Below, piece by piece: positions 23,794 through 32,164 of a DNA stretch of 41,702 nt. The position numbers and the translations under genes are program-made. Every line of letters begins with the position of its first letter. Position 1 is the first letter of the stretch. The stretch is from assembly GCA_015067185.1 (NCBI GenBank), contig SVMZ01000027.1:1-41702 (forward strand), written 5' to 3'. Under the pieces are notes generated by a model. It ran no database searches. It was not told the DNA's origin and worked only from the letters and a program-made list of their open reading frames with translations. The DNA is from Oscillospiraceae bacterium. GTDB lineage: Bacteria; Bacillota; Clostridia; Oscillospirales; Ruminococcaceae.

Positions 23794-25275
23794 TTATTTT
23801 GCGGCAATTCTTTCACCAACGGCATACACCATTCTTTGGTAGTCATCGGTAAGGATGGTGTCAATTCCCATATCCAGATACTGGTCAGCTTCTTCCGGAT
23901 CGTTGGACCAGTACACATTGCAGCGTATGCCACGGCTGTGTGCCAGTTCAATTTTTTCTCGGCTGAAATATCCTTTGACAAACTGCACCTTCTGGCAGCC
24001 CAGCCGAATTGCCCGTTCCACAACGGTATCCCACTCATCTCCGCCACCTACACAGCGGCTGATCTCCGGTGCAATCTCTGCCAACTGCTGCAGCACCGCG
24101 TTGTTGCCGGTCATAAAATACACATATTTCTCACAGTGATATTGACGGATAAGCTCTACTACATGTCGCAAATATCCTTCATCAATCGGGTTGACGTTGT
24201 CCACGCTCTTGACATGGATATTCATCACCGCGCGGCGGCCAAACTGCTGCAGCACCTCTTCAAAAGCCGGCAGCCTCATTCCGGCGTAGGCACCATCAAA
24301 TCCTTTGCCGAAGTCAAACTGCTTCAGCTCTTCCAACGTATAGTCCCATACCATTCCTGTCCCGTTGCAAAGCTCGTCCAGATGGCTGTCGTGGATGCAG
24401 ACCACCTTGCCGTCTTTGGTAGGGCGTATATCAAATTCAATCTCTGCAGCCCCCAGTGCCACCGCAGCCCCCAAGGCAGGAAAGCTGTTTTCCGGTGCAA
24501 TGGTATGGAATCCGCAGTGGGCACAAAGTCTGGGATAGGGCATAACTGCATCCGAGTAAACTTCGGCACTGCCCGGCAGACGGCATCGCCTGTCCACAAT
24601 TCCCATCACTTCTTCCAGCGATTGAATATCATAATCAATCCTCAAATTTTCCGGCTTTTTCTTTTTTTCTGGGTTATACCAGCAGCAGAGAATATCCGCA
24701 TTGTTTCCTCCCTGTATGTCACTGCTGAGGGAGTCTCCCACAATCATCACTTCGTCCCTGTTGTACCGCCCGATTTTTTCCCAAATTGCCTCAAAAAAGG
24801 AGATACCGGGCTTCTCCGCCCCTAACTTTTCGGAGATAAATACCCCGTCAAACAGCATGTCCAACCCGGATTTGCTCAGCTTTCGCTCCTGAGCAGTAAA
24901 AGTTCCGTTGGTGACGGCATACTGCTTCACCTGCCCCTTCAGCTGTTTCACGACATTATAACCGTTATCGTTGAAATACACGTTATCTCCCAACCGAAAC
25001 TGATACTCTCTGTTAAATCCGTCGACATCAGAAAATGTGATACCTTCCAAAGCAAAGAATTCTTCAAAGCGTCCTGCCAACACCTGTGCCTTGGTAATTT
25101 CCCCCTTCTCCAACCGCTTCCAATAGCGATCATTGATGATGGAATAGCGCTCGATCATCTCGTCAGTGCATTTCCCCAGACCAAACACCTCAAAACAGGT
25201 CCGTATGGAGGCCTTTTCTGCCATTTTAAAGTTGAGCAATGTCCCGTCAATATCCCAAAGGATCACCTTTACCAT
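23794..25275 (-). CDS. HAD phosphatase - GDPD fusion protein
   Basis: 493 residues with two enzymes in one chain. Residues 1-225 are a YjjG-type HAD: ILWDIDGTLLNF (motif I), VTNGTF (II), GAEKPG (III Lys), VGDSLSSDIQGG (IV). Residues about 245-493 are a glycerophosphodiester phosphodiesterase-like barrel: HCGFHTIAPENS, EFDIRPTKDGKVVCIHDSH, and NGTG. The fold is clear, but two catalytic-site positions differ from the classic enzyme: HRG reads HCG, and the metal Glu of EIK/ELK reads His in IHVKS. A coupled diesterase plus phosphatase is suggested. Start ATG seven bases after GGAG. Confidence 0.88.
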   Translation of the reverse strand: MVKVILWDIDGTLLNFKMAEKASIRTCFEVFGLGKCTDEMIERYSIINDRYWKRLEKGEITKAQVLAGRFEEFFALEGITFSDVDGFNREYQFRLGDNVYFNDNGYNVVKQLKGQVKQYAVTNGTFTAQERKLSKSGLDMLFDGVFISEKLGAEKPGISFFEAIWEKIGRYNRDEVMIVGDSLSSDIQGGNNADILCCWYNPEKKKKPENLRIDYDIQSLEEVMGIVDRRCRLPGSAEVYSDAVMPYPRLCAHCGFHTIAPENSFPALGAAVALGAAEIEFDIRPTKDGKVVCIHDSHLDELCNGTGMVWDYTLEELKQFDFGKGFDGAYAGMRLPAFEEVLQQFGRRAVMNIHVKSVDNVNPIDEGYLRHVVELIRQYHCEKYVYFMTGNNAVLQQLAEIAPEISRCVGGGDEWDTVVERAIRLGCQKVQFVKGYFSREKIELAHSRGIRCNVYWSNDPEEADQYLDMGIDTILTDDYQRMVYAVGERIAAK

Positions 25276-25315
25276 TCAATCACTCCATATTTTAGGAATT
25301 CACTTTTTGTTTCTG

Positions 25316-26095
25316 TCAGACAGAAAGCCACAAGCCGTCACAAGCCACTTTTACGTTCATTTCTTTCATAATTTCTACCGTCTCGGCATGGGGCTTGTGC
25401 AGTGACGGCGCAAGATGGGAAATGTAAATCTCCGTCTTATCATCAATGACACCGCAATTTTTGAGAGACGGCAGCATGAGACGAATCATCGGGATGCTGT
25501 TGTGGTCTGACATGCGGACATCTCCCACATAATCACCGCAGGTACCATCCAGCACCAGCAGCTGCAGCTTTGCATTCAGCAAAAATTCCATCGTCTCATT
25601 CATGAGCCAGGCACCATCACACCCGTACAAAAACTTCTCCCCCTGTTTTTCAAAAAGAAGATGCTGCGGAAAAGCATCCCGGTTGTGGTTGGCTGCAACA
25701 CCGGTCACAGAGAAACCGCAGCCGATATCATAACTGACAAATTTCTCCATTCTTATCACCTGAATATTGCGTATCCCTGGCACCTCTGCCTCGTCAGAAA
25801 CCCAGACACGCAGCGGATCCGTTTTGGCAAGGGCGATGGTCTCTATATTCTCCGGATCAAAATGATCGCTGTGCAGATGGGTCACAAAAATATCTGTTAT
25901 GGCACTGCAGTCAATTCCCGCAATGCGCATGGAATCCAAACAATGCGGTCCGCAGTCGATCAGAAAATGCTCGTTCATCAGCATCATCGAAGCGCGGCGT
26001 GCGTTATCATCAAATTTTTCCGCAAACTCCGTTCTCAGTTTCGGAGAAAAATCGCAGGCACAGGTTCCCAAAAACAACAATTTGAAAGCAGACAT
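25316..26095 (-). CDS. Metallo-beta-lactamase-fold hydrolase, PhnP-like
   Basis: 259 residues. The metal motif THLHSDHFDPEN is near residue 72, with FLGTCACD at the N-terminus, FLIDCGPH near 45, LLVLDGTCGD near 180, and IYISHLAPSLHKPH near 225. Such PhnP-type enzymes open cyclic phosphodiesters of sugars; the call here is by fold only. No signal peptide. AGGA lies 13 bases before the ATG, rather far. Fifth gene of the operon, 40 bp before the HAD-GDPD fusion, in a set rich in phosphodiester chemistry. Confidence 0.82.
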   Translation of the reverse strand: MSAFKLLFLGTCACDFSPKLRTEFAEKFDDNARRASMMLMNEHFLIDCGPHCLDSMRIAGIDCSAITDIFVTHLHSDHFDPENIETIALAKTDPLRVWVSDEAEVPGIRNIQVIRMEKFVSYDIGCGFSVTGVAANHNRDAFPQHLLFEKQGEKFLYGCDGAWLMNETMEFLLNAKLQLLVLDGTCGDYVGDVRMSDHNSIPMIRLMLPSLKNCGVIDDKTEIYISHLAPSLHKPHAETVEIMKEMNVKVACDGLWLSV

Positions 26096-26122
26096 TGCTT
26101 CATTCTTTTCCTTTCATTTTCA

Positions 26123-27475
26123 TCACAAATGTGCTTTAATCATCGGTCTCACCCGATAATGATAATATATCAGCAAAAACACTGCACTGCCACACCATGC
26201 ACTCACTTCGGCAAAGTAAATACCTGTCGTACCACCTACTGCAGCTACGGTCAATGCCACGCCCACGCGCATAATCAGCTCCACTCCGCCGGCTAACATG
26301 GTAGCCATCGTAAGTCCTACGCCCTGCAGCGCAGAAATATAGACATACAACAGATATAATACCGGCAGTGCCGTTGCCATGCAGCAAAGATATTGGTACG
26401 CCGTGTTTCCGGCTTGCTGCATCATCTGCGGCACATCCGACTGGATAAACAGCATAGTGATGGGACGTCCAAACAGGATCATCAAGACTGCAATAGCCAC
26501 CGCTGTTACCAATGACAGAATATTGGCCGCTTTCATACCACTGTGAATGCGCTCCCAACGGCCCGCTCCATAATTTTGGCCCATGTAGGTGGTAATCGCA
26601 TAGCTATAAGAGAGGGCGGCCACCTCCAACACACCGTAGAGTTTTCCTGTCGCTGTAAATCCGGCGATAAAGCTGGTATCAAAACCGTTGACAACGCTCT
26701 GTACTACCATACCGCCCACTGCGATAATCAGATTTTTCCCTGCAATGGGTACACCCAGGCGGAGCAATTCCCGACAGCTTGCTGCATCCGGCCTCATATG
26801 TTGTTTTCCAAAATAAAGGTCGGGAGATTTCCATATTTTTATCGCACAGATAACTCCAGACAAACACTGTGCAATAATCGTTGCTGCTGCTGCGCCGGCA
26901 ACCCCCCATTTAAACCAGAATACCGCAACGCAATCCAGCACTACATTGGTCAGCGCCGCCACAATCATCGCTTTCAGCGGCGTCTTACTATCACCCACTG
27001 CACGCAGCACGGCAGCACAGAAGTTATAAAACACCACAATCGGCAGTCCCGCCAGCAGCACCCGCACATACAGGGAAGCAATTCCCTCCAGATCACTGCG
27101 AACCCGCAGCATCTTCAAAAACAGCGGCAGAGCTCCCTGACTGATTGCCGTGCAAAATACCGCAATCACCAACGAGAGAAGTGCCGATTGACCGATTACC
27201 TTTTTCAGCCCTTCCTTATCGCCTTCGCCGTATTTCTGAGATATTTTTACTGAAAACCCTTGCGTAAAACCCAACACAAGACCAATCGCCAGCCAGTTAA
27301 ACCAGTCCACCGAGCCCAGCGCCGCAAGCGCCTCCATACCGACACCTCTGCCCACAATGGCCGTATCCACCACCGTATACAGCTGCTGAAAAATATTACC
27401 GAACATCAGCGGCAGTGCAAAGCTTACCATCAGCTTCATGGGATTCCCCTGTGTCATATTAATATTTTTGCTCAT
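26123..27475 (-). CDS. MATE-family multidrug/metabolite exporter
   Basis: 450-residue membrane protein with about twelve hydrophobic segments in two similar halves. MATE signatures: LPLMFGNIFQQLYTVVDTAIVG near residue 22 and the second-half counterpart AGFTATGKLYGVLEVAALSYSYAITT near 270. In this operon it could export a toxic product or intermediate, but MATE substrates are not predictable. ATG follows AAGGAGAAGGT. 22 bp after the alpha/beta hydrolase gene. Confidence 0.9.
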   Translation of the reverse strand: MSKNINMTQGNPMKLMVSFALPLMFGNIFQQLYTVVDTAIVGRGVGMEALAALGSVDWFNWLAIGLVLGFTQGFSVKISQKYGEGDKEGLKKVIGQSALLSLVIAVFCTAISQGALPLFLKMLRVRSDLEGIASLYVRVLLAGLPIVVFYNFCAAVLRAVGDSKTPLKAMIVAALTNVVLDCVAVFWFKWGVAGAAAATIIAQCLSGVICAIKIWKSPDLYFGKQHMRPDAASCRELLRLGVPIAGKNLIIAVGGMVVQSVVNGFDTSFIAGFTATGKLYGVLEVAALSYSYAITTYMGQNYGAGRWERIHSGMKAANILSLVTAVAIAVLMILFGRPITMLFIQSDVPQMMQQAGNTAYQYLCCMATALPVLYLLYVYISALQGVGLTMATMLAGGVELIMRVGVALTVAAVGGTTGIYFAEVSAWCGSAVFLLIYYHYRVRPMIKAHL

Positions 27476-27497
27476 ACCTTCTCCTTATCTCTATTGC

Positions 27498-28526
27498 TTA
27501 CAGGTTTGCAAACAAAAAATCTATTCCTGCATCACCCTTATCCAGCTCATGTGGACCTTCAAACACATAAAACTTATATTTTTCTTCTGCGTGCCATTCT
27601 TTATAATAAGCTTCCGCACGGCAGCTGTTTTCTTCCGATACGCTGCTGTCAAAAATTTCATCCTTGTTTCCCATCGCCAAAACCAGCGCTCTGGGACAAA
27701 CCAGCGCAGCTACCTCTACAGAGGTAATGGTATCGGCCGAACTGCGATAGCTCCAGTCAGGCCAAGACATTACAAACTCATCGTTAAACCAGCTGCAGGA
27801 GAAACAAGCTTTGATTCTTGTCTCCACCGCTGTCAGAAACAGCGAATACATGCCTCCGTAGGAGAGCCCTGCCACACCAATTTTCTCTGCATTTATCTTT
27901 TCGTTTTCGATAAACCAATTAATACAGCCCTGCATACACCAAACCTCAAAAGCGGTGATGGAACCACCCAGCTGACGCAGTTTACCGTCGATTTCTGTTC
28001 TAATATGGGGATTTCCGTAGTTATCCTCACTCCACAGCAGCAGCTGCGGTGCAAACACATTAGCTCCCCTGTCGGTCAAGCGACGAGTCTGATGGTTATA
28101 GTTGGCAGAATCCATATGGATACTGCTGCAGAGCTCCGGTGTTCCGCCTCCGCCGTGCAGGCTGAGGATGAACGGGGACCCTTTCTTCTGCTCTGTCTGC
28201 TCAAAATACAACCCATAAAACTTCATGCTGCCGAAAAAAATCAGCTGCATACGGTAGATATTCACATTGCCATCCTGCGTTACAAAAATTTTCTCCGCAA
28301 GCACCGGGGTCTCCACCGGTCGAGTCAACGGGAATCCCAGCTGTTTTTTCAATTCCTCACGGTAGAACTCTGGATTTTCCCGGAATTTTTTCGGATCTAT
28401 GTATCCGCTGCGGCGGTTGTCTGCGTTTTCTTTTTCCCTGTTTAAAAACGCGTTCAAACCATCCAGATACTCCTGTCTGTATTGGGTATCCTTTACAATC
28501 TCTTCGGCATAATATTTTTCCATCAT
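27498..28526 (-). CDS. Alpha/beta hydrolase (acetyl-xylan-esterase/dienelactone-hydrolase-like)
   Basis: 342 residues, cytoplasmic. N-terminal ~115 residues helical/strand lead; then ILSLHGGGGTPE (oxyanion region) near residue 124, nucleophile elbow GLSYGGMY near 223, acid in AMGNKDEIFD near 285 and His in EGPHELDKGD near 325. Likely esterase acting on a short-chain ester. Its ATG overlaps the stop of the DUF4298 gene as ATGA, so the two are translationally coupled. The second of the two consecutive ATGs may be the start. Confidence 0.82.
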   Translation of the reverse strand: MMEKYYAEEIVKDTQYRQEYLDGLNAFLNREKENADNRRSGYIDPKKFRENPEFYREELKKQLGFPLTRPVETPVLAEKIFVTQDGNVNIYRMQLIFFGSMKFYGLYFEQTEQKKGSPFILSLHGGGGTPELCSSIHMDSANYNHQTRRLTDRGANVFAPQLLLWSEDNYGNPHIRTEIDGKLRQLGGSITAFEVWCMQGCINWFIENEKINAEKIGVAGLSYGGMYSLFLTAVETRIKACFSCSWFNDEFVMSWPDWSYRSSADTITSVEVAALVCPRALVLAMGNKDEIFDSSVSEENSCRAEAYYKEWHAEEKYKFYVFEGPHELDKGDAGIDFLFANL

Positions 28527-28846
28527 GTCTCAGTCTTCTTTCTCTTGTTCTCTTCGTTTTCAAACAGTTCCTTCATTTTATCCAGTATACGGCGATGCTC
28601 CGCCAGCACATCATATAGCCCGTCTTCGGAAAGCACACCGCGCTTGAGATCTGCAGGCAGCTTTCCCTCTTCGTCATCCCGATAATCCGCCATCCATGTT
28701 CCGTTATCGTAATAATCCGTTAACTTAATCATTCGCGGCAGGATCTCTTCATAACCATCCAGCGCTGCAGAAAGATCCTCCAACTTGCGGCAGACCTCAT
28801 CCATATCCTCTTCCATCGCCATAATACGTTTGATCTGTTCTGTCAT
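28523..28846 (-). CDS. DUF4298-family small protein
   Basis: 107 residues, helical and very acidic/charged. The part LTDYYDNGTWMADYRDDEEG followed by KLPADLKRGVLSEDGLYDVL is the DUF4298 signature. Function unknown; the two long helices suggest a dimer or adaptor. AGGATG precedes the ATG. Between the EEP gene (17 bp) and the alpha/beta hydrolase (4-bp overlap). Confidence 0.85.
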   Translation of the reverse strand: MTEQIKRIMAMEEDMDEVCRKLEDLSAALDGYEEILPRMIKLTDYYDNGTWMADYRDDEEGKLPADLKRGVLSEDGLYDVLAEHRRILDKMKELFENEENKRKKTET

Positions 28847-28863
28847 TCTCTTTCATCCTGCCT

Positions 28864-29556
28864 TCAGCGAATTTCCATTGTATGAGGACGGTGATCTGAT
28901 GCGATCACTGCGGGAATATCCGCGCCAATCACTTCCACATCCGGTGAGACAAAAATATAGTCTATCTTTCTGTCAGGTACATCGGAAGGAAAACTGAGCA
29001 GCGGTTTTTCAAAATATGCCGCCGCATCCTTCATCCTTGCCCGAATCGGATCCAGCAGTTTATTCTCCGGTGTCACATTGAAATCGCCCATCAAAATACA
29101 GTGCTCATCTTCCAAATGCTCCAGCACCGTCTGCACGGCATTCACGTGTTCGCTATGGTTGAGTCCAAAGTGGATGACCATTACCGTCAGGCCACAGGCC
29201 AGTTTCGCCTTCAGCAAACAGCGTGTCTCAAACTCGTCATTATCCCGCACAGGCGGATCCGGCACAAAGATCCGTTCCGCACTGAGAATGGGATACTTTG
29301 AAAGCAGTGCGTTTCCGTAAGGATTATTTCCACCGCAATCGATGGCCTTGGCAAAAAAATAATGCTCCAAACTCGTCAGTTCTGAAAGAATTTTGGGCTG
29401 ATCTTCAAAGGCAGGTAAATCGCCCTTACTACGCATTTCATTAAGTCCCACAATCTCTGCACCGCTGTTTTTGATCACATCCGCGATACCCGCAAAGTTA
29501 ATTTTACCACTGTAAAAATCCGCACAGTGCTGCGTGTTGTATACCATTATTTTCAT
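28864..29556 (-). CDS. Endonuclease/exonuclease/phosphatase-family phosphodiesterase
   Basis: 230 residues. EEP hallmarks in order: IMVYNTQHC (Asn), GLNEMR near residue 38 (catalytic Glu), VIHFGLNH (His), MGDFNVTPENK (Asp-Asn), KIDYIFVS, and ASDHRPHTM (terminal Asp-His). Family members cut nucleic acid, sphingomyelin or inositol-phosphate backbones; no secretion signal, so a small intracellular phosphodiester is likely. Start ATG at 29556 follows AGAGGT by seven bases; eight upstream codons are not used. First gene of the eight-gene operon behind a strong promoter. Confidence 0.88.
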   Translation of the reverse strand: MKIMVYNTQHCADFYSGKINFAGIADVIKNSGAEIVGLNEMRSKGDLPAFEDQPKILSELTSLEHYFFAKAIDCGGNNPYGNALLSKYPILSAERIFVPDPPVRDNDEFETRCLLKAKLACGLTVMVIHFGLNHSEHVNAVQTVLEHLEDEHCILMGDFNVTPENKLLDPIRARMKDAAAYFEKPLLSFPSDVPDRKIDYIFVSPDVEVIGADIPAVIASDHRPHTMEIR

Positions 29557-29603
29557 TCTACATACCTCTTTGAAACACAACTGCCCTTATTGATACCTCT
29601 CCA

Positions 29604-29632
29604 ATCATAGCAGATGCGCCCTACGATGTCAA
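29604..29632 (-). promoter_or_regulatory. Promoter of the eight-gene operon
   Basis: Minus strand: TTGACA (29627-29632), 17-bp spacer, TATGAT (29604-29609). Start point near 29597, about 40 bases before the EEP start codon. No clear operator was found beside it. Confidence 0.8.
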
Positions 29633-29733
29633 GACTATCTCAATCTCAAACATTTAATATAAAAATGCATCTGTACTTTTTCCTGATCGTCGTATTTATC
29701 ATATTCCATATAACTCTTATTTACTTTTCTTAT

Positions 29734-29762
29734 TTTACATTTCTTTTATTTTGATATATACT
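29734..29762 (+). promoter_or_regulatory. Promoter of the DUF3604 gene
   Basis: -35 TTTACA (29734-29739), 17-bp spacer, -10 TATACT (29757-29762); start near 29769, about 64 bases ahead of the ATG. The 100 bases to the divergent promoter are A/T-rich and featureless. Confidence 0.65.
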
Positions 29763-29832
29763 TTACTTGTCTATTTCTTTTCTCTTTTCTCTCGTTGTGA
29801 TTAAAACAAACTAAGAAAGGAAATTTCAGGTT

Positions 29833-31344
29833 ATGTCTGTTCAGGAATCTATTCAAAGAATACTCGCTGTCACCCCGATGTGTGTAGGTATTGGCGAACC
29901 GGTTGTCCTAAAGGTAAAAATCTGCGGAGACATAAAAATCATTGATAATCTCTCCAACTATTGCTCCACCACACCGCGACTCAAAACCTGGTCCAACAAA
30001 GCGCCCCGCGGTTCTCATTTTTTAGATGATACCATTGACGGTTGGAGCGGCACCTTGGATCTTGATACCAATGGTGCCCTGGAAGGACCGACTTCTATCA
30101 CTTTTGATGGTATTCATCAGGGAACCTTCCCTGGAGATCAACGTGCAATCCGTGTCTTTGATGGCTGGCACTGGACCCGCCCCGGCATCCACCATATCCG
30201 TCTTACCGATCGGGAGAGCGGTTTTACCGCCATTTCCAACCCTATTATCGTCACTGAGACCATACCGGAAAACCGCGCCTATTTCGGCGACATTCATTGG
30301 CAGACCTACTTCACCGACGGTCTCCGCAACCCGGAGGAACTGTATTACTATGCCAAAGACGAGGGATTCCTGGATTTTGGTGCCATCACCGATCACTCCG
30401 AAGGCATTACGGACCGCCAGTGGGATTACATGTGCGCCGTCACCGAAGATTTCAATATCCCCGGTGAATTTTCCACCCTAATTGGTGAAGAGTGGACTTC
30501 CTTTGCTCCCTCTCATTGCGGACACCGCAACATCTACTACCGCGACGGCCAAAGACGCCCCATTTATCGTTCCACCGACGAGCATTATGATGATATCGAT
30601 AAGCTCTACGATACCTTAAAAGAAGAAGAGGCCATGGCCATCCCCCACCATTCCTCCAACATTATCATGGGGGTAAACTGGGATGCCGGCCACGATCCCC
30701 GTCTGGAACCCGCTGTAGAAATCTACTCCTGCTGGGGCAGCAGCGAACTTTCCAAAGAAGACGGCAACATCGCCCCACTGTTGGCTGAAGGCGGCACCAC
30801 ACCAGGACAATATATTCGCGATGCCCTGCGCAGAGGACGCCGCTTCGGCTTTGTAGGTGGCGGTGACATCCACTGCGGTCGTCCGGGTGACTCCTTTAAT
30901 CAAACCTGCTGGACCAAAAAGGATGGCAGCGGTACGGAGTTCCATCACCAGTATGTTGCCGGTTTTACCTGTGCTTCTCTTCCGCAAAACACCCGCGAAA
31001 ATATCTACGATGCCATCCAGAACCGCGCCACATGGGTCACAACCCAGCAGCGCTATTATCTGGAATACACCATCGATGGCTGTAACATGGGATCGCAGAT
31101 TGTCAACGGCACCGGGATCCATCAACTCCACATCCTTTGTGTCTCCAATGAGGATATCGTAGATTGCCGTCTCCTTTCCGCCTACGGCGAAGTGGCTGTT
31201 TTCCATCCCGATCCCGCCAACCCGCTGATTCTTCGCATTGACACCGATCTTTCTTTGGAGAAAGGTGTCTACTATCCCCGCATCACCACCGTCGGCGGCA
31301 ACATGGCCTGGGCCAGCCCCATCTGGATCGCCAAAGAAGATTGA
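29833..31344 (+). CDS. DUF3604 (PHP-like) family protein
   Basis: 503 residues, no signal peptide. Residues ~1-150 are a beta-sandwich; the PHP-like core starts YFGDIHWQTYFTDG (about 154-167) and continues GAITDHSEGI, AIPHHSSN, VEIYSCWGSSE and GGGDIHCGRPG, with His/Asp residues in metal-binding positions; a beta-rich tail follows. DUF3604 proteins are uncharacterised. Codon use is notably richer in C-ending codons than the neighbouring operon. AAAGGA lies 11 bases before the ATG. Divergent from the operon with its own PHP protein, which suggests a shared substrate. Confidence 0.88.
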   Translation: MSVQESIQRILAVTPMCVGIGEPVVLKVKICGDIKIIDNLSNYCSTTPRLKTWSNKAPRGSHFLDDTIDGWSGTLDLDTNGALEGPTSITFDGIHQGTFPGDQRAIRVFDGWHWTRPGIHHIRLTDRESGFTAISNPIIVTETIPENRAYFGDIHWQTYFTDGLRNPEELYYYAKDEGFLDFGAITDHSEGITDRQWDYMCAVTEDFNIPGEFSTLIGEEWTSFAPSHCGHRNIYYRDGQRRPIYRSTDEHYDDIDKLYDTLKEEEAMAIPHHSSNIIMGVNWDAGHDPRLEPAVEIYSCWGSSELSKEDGNIAPLLAEGGTTPGQYIRDALRRGRRFGFVGGGDIHCGRPGDSFNQTCWTKKDGSGTEFHHQYVAGFTCASLPQNTRENIYDAIQNRATWVTTQQRYYLEYTIDGCNMGSQIVNGTGIHQLHILCVSNEDIVDCRLLSAYGEVAVFHPDPANPLILRIDTDLSLEKGVYYPRITTVGGNMAWASPIWIAKED

Positions 31345-31363
31345 TCCCTTTTCCTAAAAACAA

Positions 31364-31390
31364 ACACCTCCTGCTCTTGTCGGGAGGTGT
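31364..31390. terminator. Terminator between DUF3604 gene and the ICMT-like gene
   Basis: Eight-base-pair stem ACACCTCC / GGAGGTGT with an 11-base loop, followed by T-rich sequence on both strands (TCTTGTATT and TTGTTTTT); serves both convergent genes. Confidence 0.8.
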
Positions 31391-31418
31391 TCTTGTATTC
31401 TGTTGATTTATTGGAATC

Positions 31419-32090
31419 CTACCACACAAATGGGATCAGCCTGTACTTCACCCGCTGCTTGTATTCACAGTATCCTTCCAGGCCTTTCTCCAGCACAGCT
31501 TCCTCGTTTTTTATCCGCTTTGCGATAATGAAGGGATAGACAAAAAACATGGCGAAATCGATCAGCGAACCCAGCACCAACGGAATCATCAAAAACAGCA
31601 GAAGGGTGGCTGTATACATAGGATGCCGTACCACACCATAAAGTCCTGTATCAATCACCTTTTGTCCCTGCTGCACCTCAATTGTCCGCGAGAGATAAGC
31701 ATTCTCACGCATTACCTCGGCATACATGACATAGCCCGCCAAAAACAACACCGCTGCGGTGATAGATATCCACAACGGCAGCTGCATCCAGCCAAAACGA
31801 TAGTCCAGTCCGCAAAGCAGAAAACCTGTCAAAAACATGATTCCGCTGAGCAGAACCACTGTTTTTTGTTCCCCTTCCTTCTCCTTGCCGTCCAGACGCT
31901 TTCTCAGCAATTCCGGCGCCCGAAACAGCATTACCAATCCCATAATCAGGATGGGAATAAACAGGCATCCCATAAACACCCATCCTTGCAGATACCCAAG
32001 TGTCCCTGCAGGCAAAAACACCAGCACACCCACCAGAATGATACCGAACACAAATTTTATTACAGCCTGTGCCAACAACTTTTTATCCAT
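31419..32090 (-). CDS. Isoprenylcysteine carboxyl methyltransferase-like membrane protein
   Basis: 223 residues with about five hydrophobic segments. The end carries the ICMT/PEMT-type motif: GLYGVVRHPMYTATLL near residue 155 and EEAVLEKGLEGYCEYKQRVKYRLIPFVW at the C-terminus, where RHPxY binds S-adenosylmethionine. Bacterial relatives have unknown acceptors, likely a lipid or membrane-bound isoprenoid. The frame opens at 32156, but ATG 32090 follows AAAGAGG closely. Last gene of the operon starting at 38145. Confidence 0.82.
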   Translation of the reverse strand: MDKKLLAQAVIKFVFGIILVGVLVFLPAGTLGYLQGWVFMGCLFIPILIMGLVMLFRAPELLRKRLDGKEKEGEQKTVVLLSGIMFLTGFLLCGLDYRFGWMQLPLWISITAAVLFLAGYVMYAEVMRENAYLSRTIEVQQGQKVIDTGLYGVVRHPMYTATLLLFLMIPLVLGSLIDFAMFFVYPFIIAKRIKNEEAVLEKGLEGYCEYKQRVKYRLIPFVW

Positions 32091-32164
32091 ACCAACCTCT
32101 TTCTGTCTATTTCGGCTGTCATCCAGCACGTCCGTATTGCTGACTATTCCTTTCAAGGCACCGG

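Noticed and set aside
29640-29832. Regulatory RNA between the two divergent promoters at the EEP/DUF3604 junction
   Set aside because: A/T-rich with no stable hairpin or known family pattern; promoter signals explain it.
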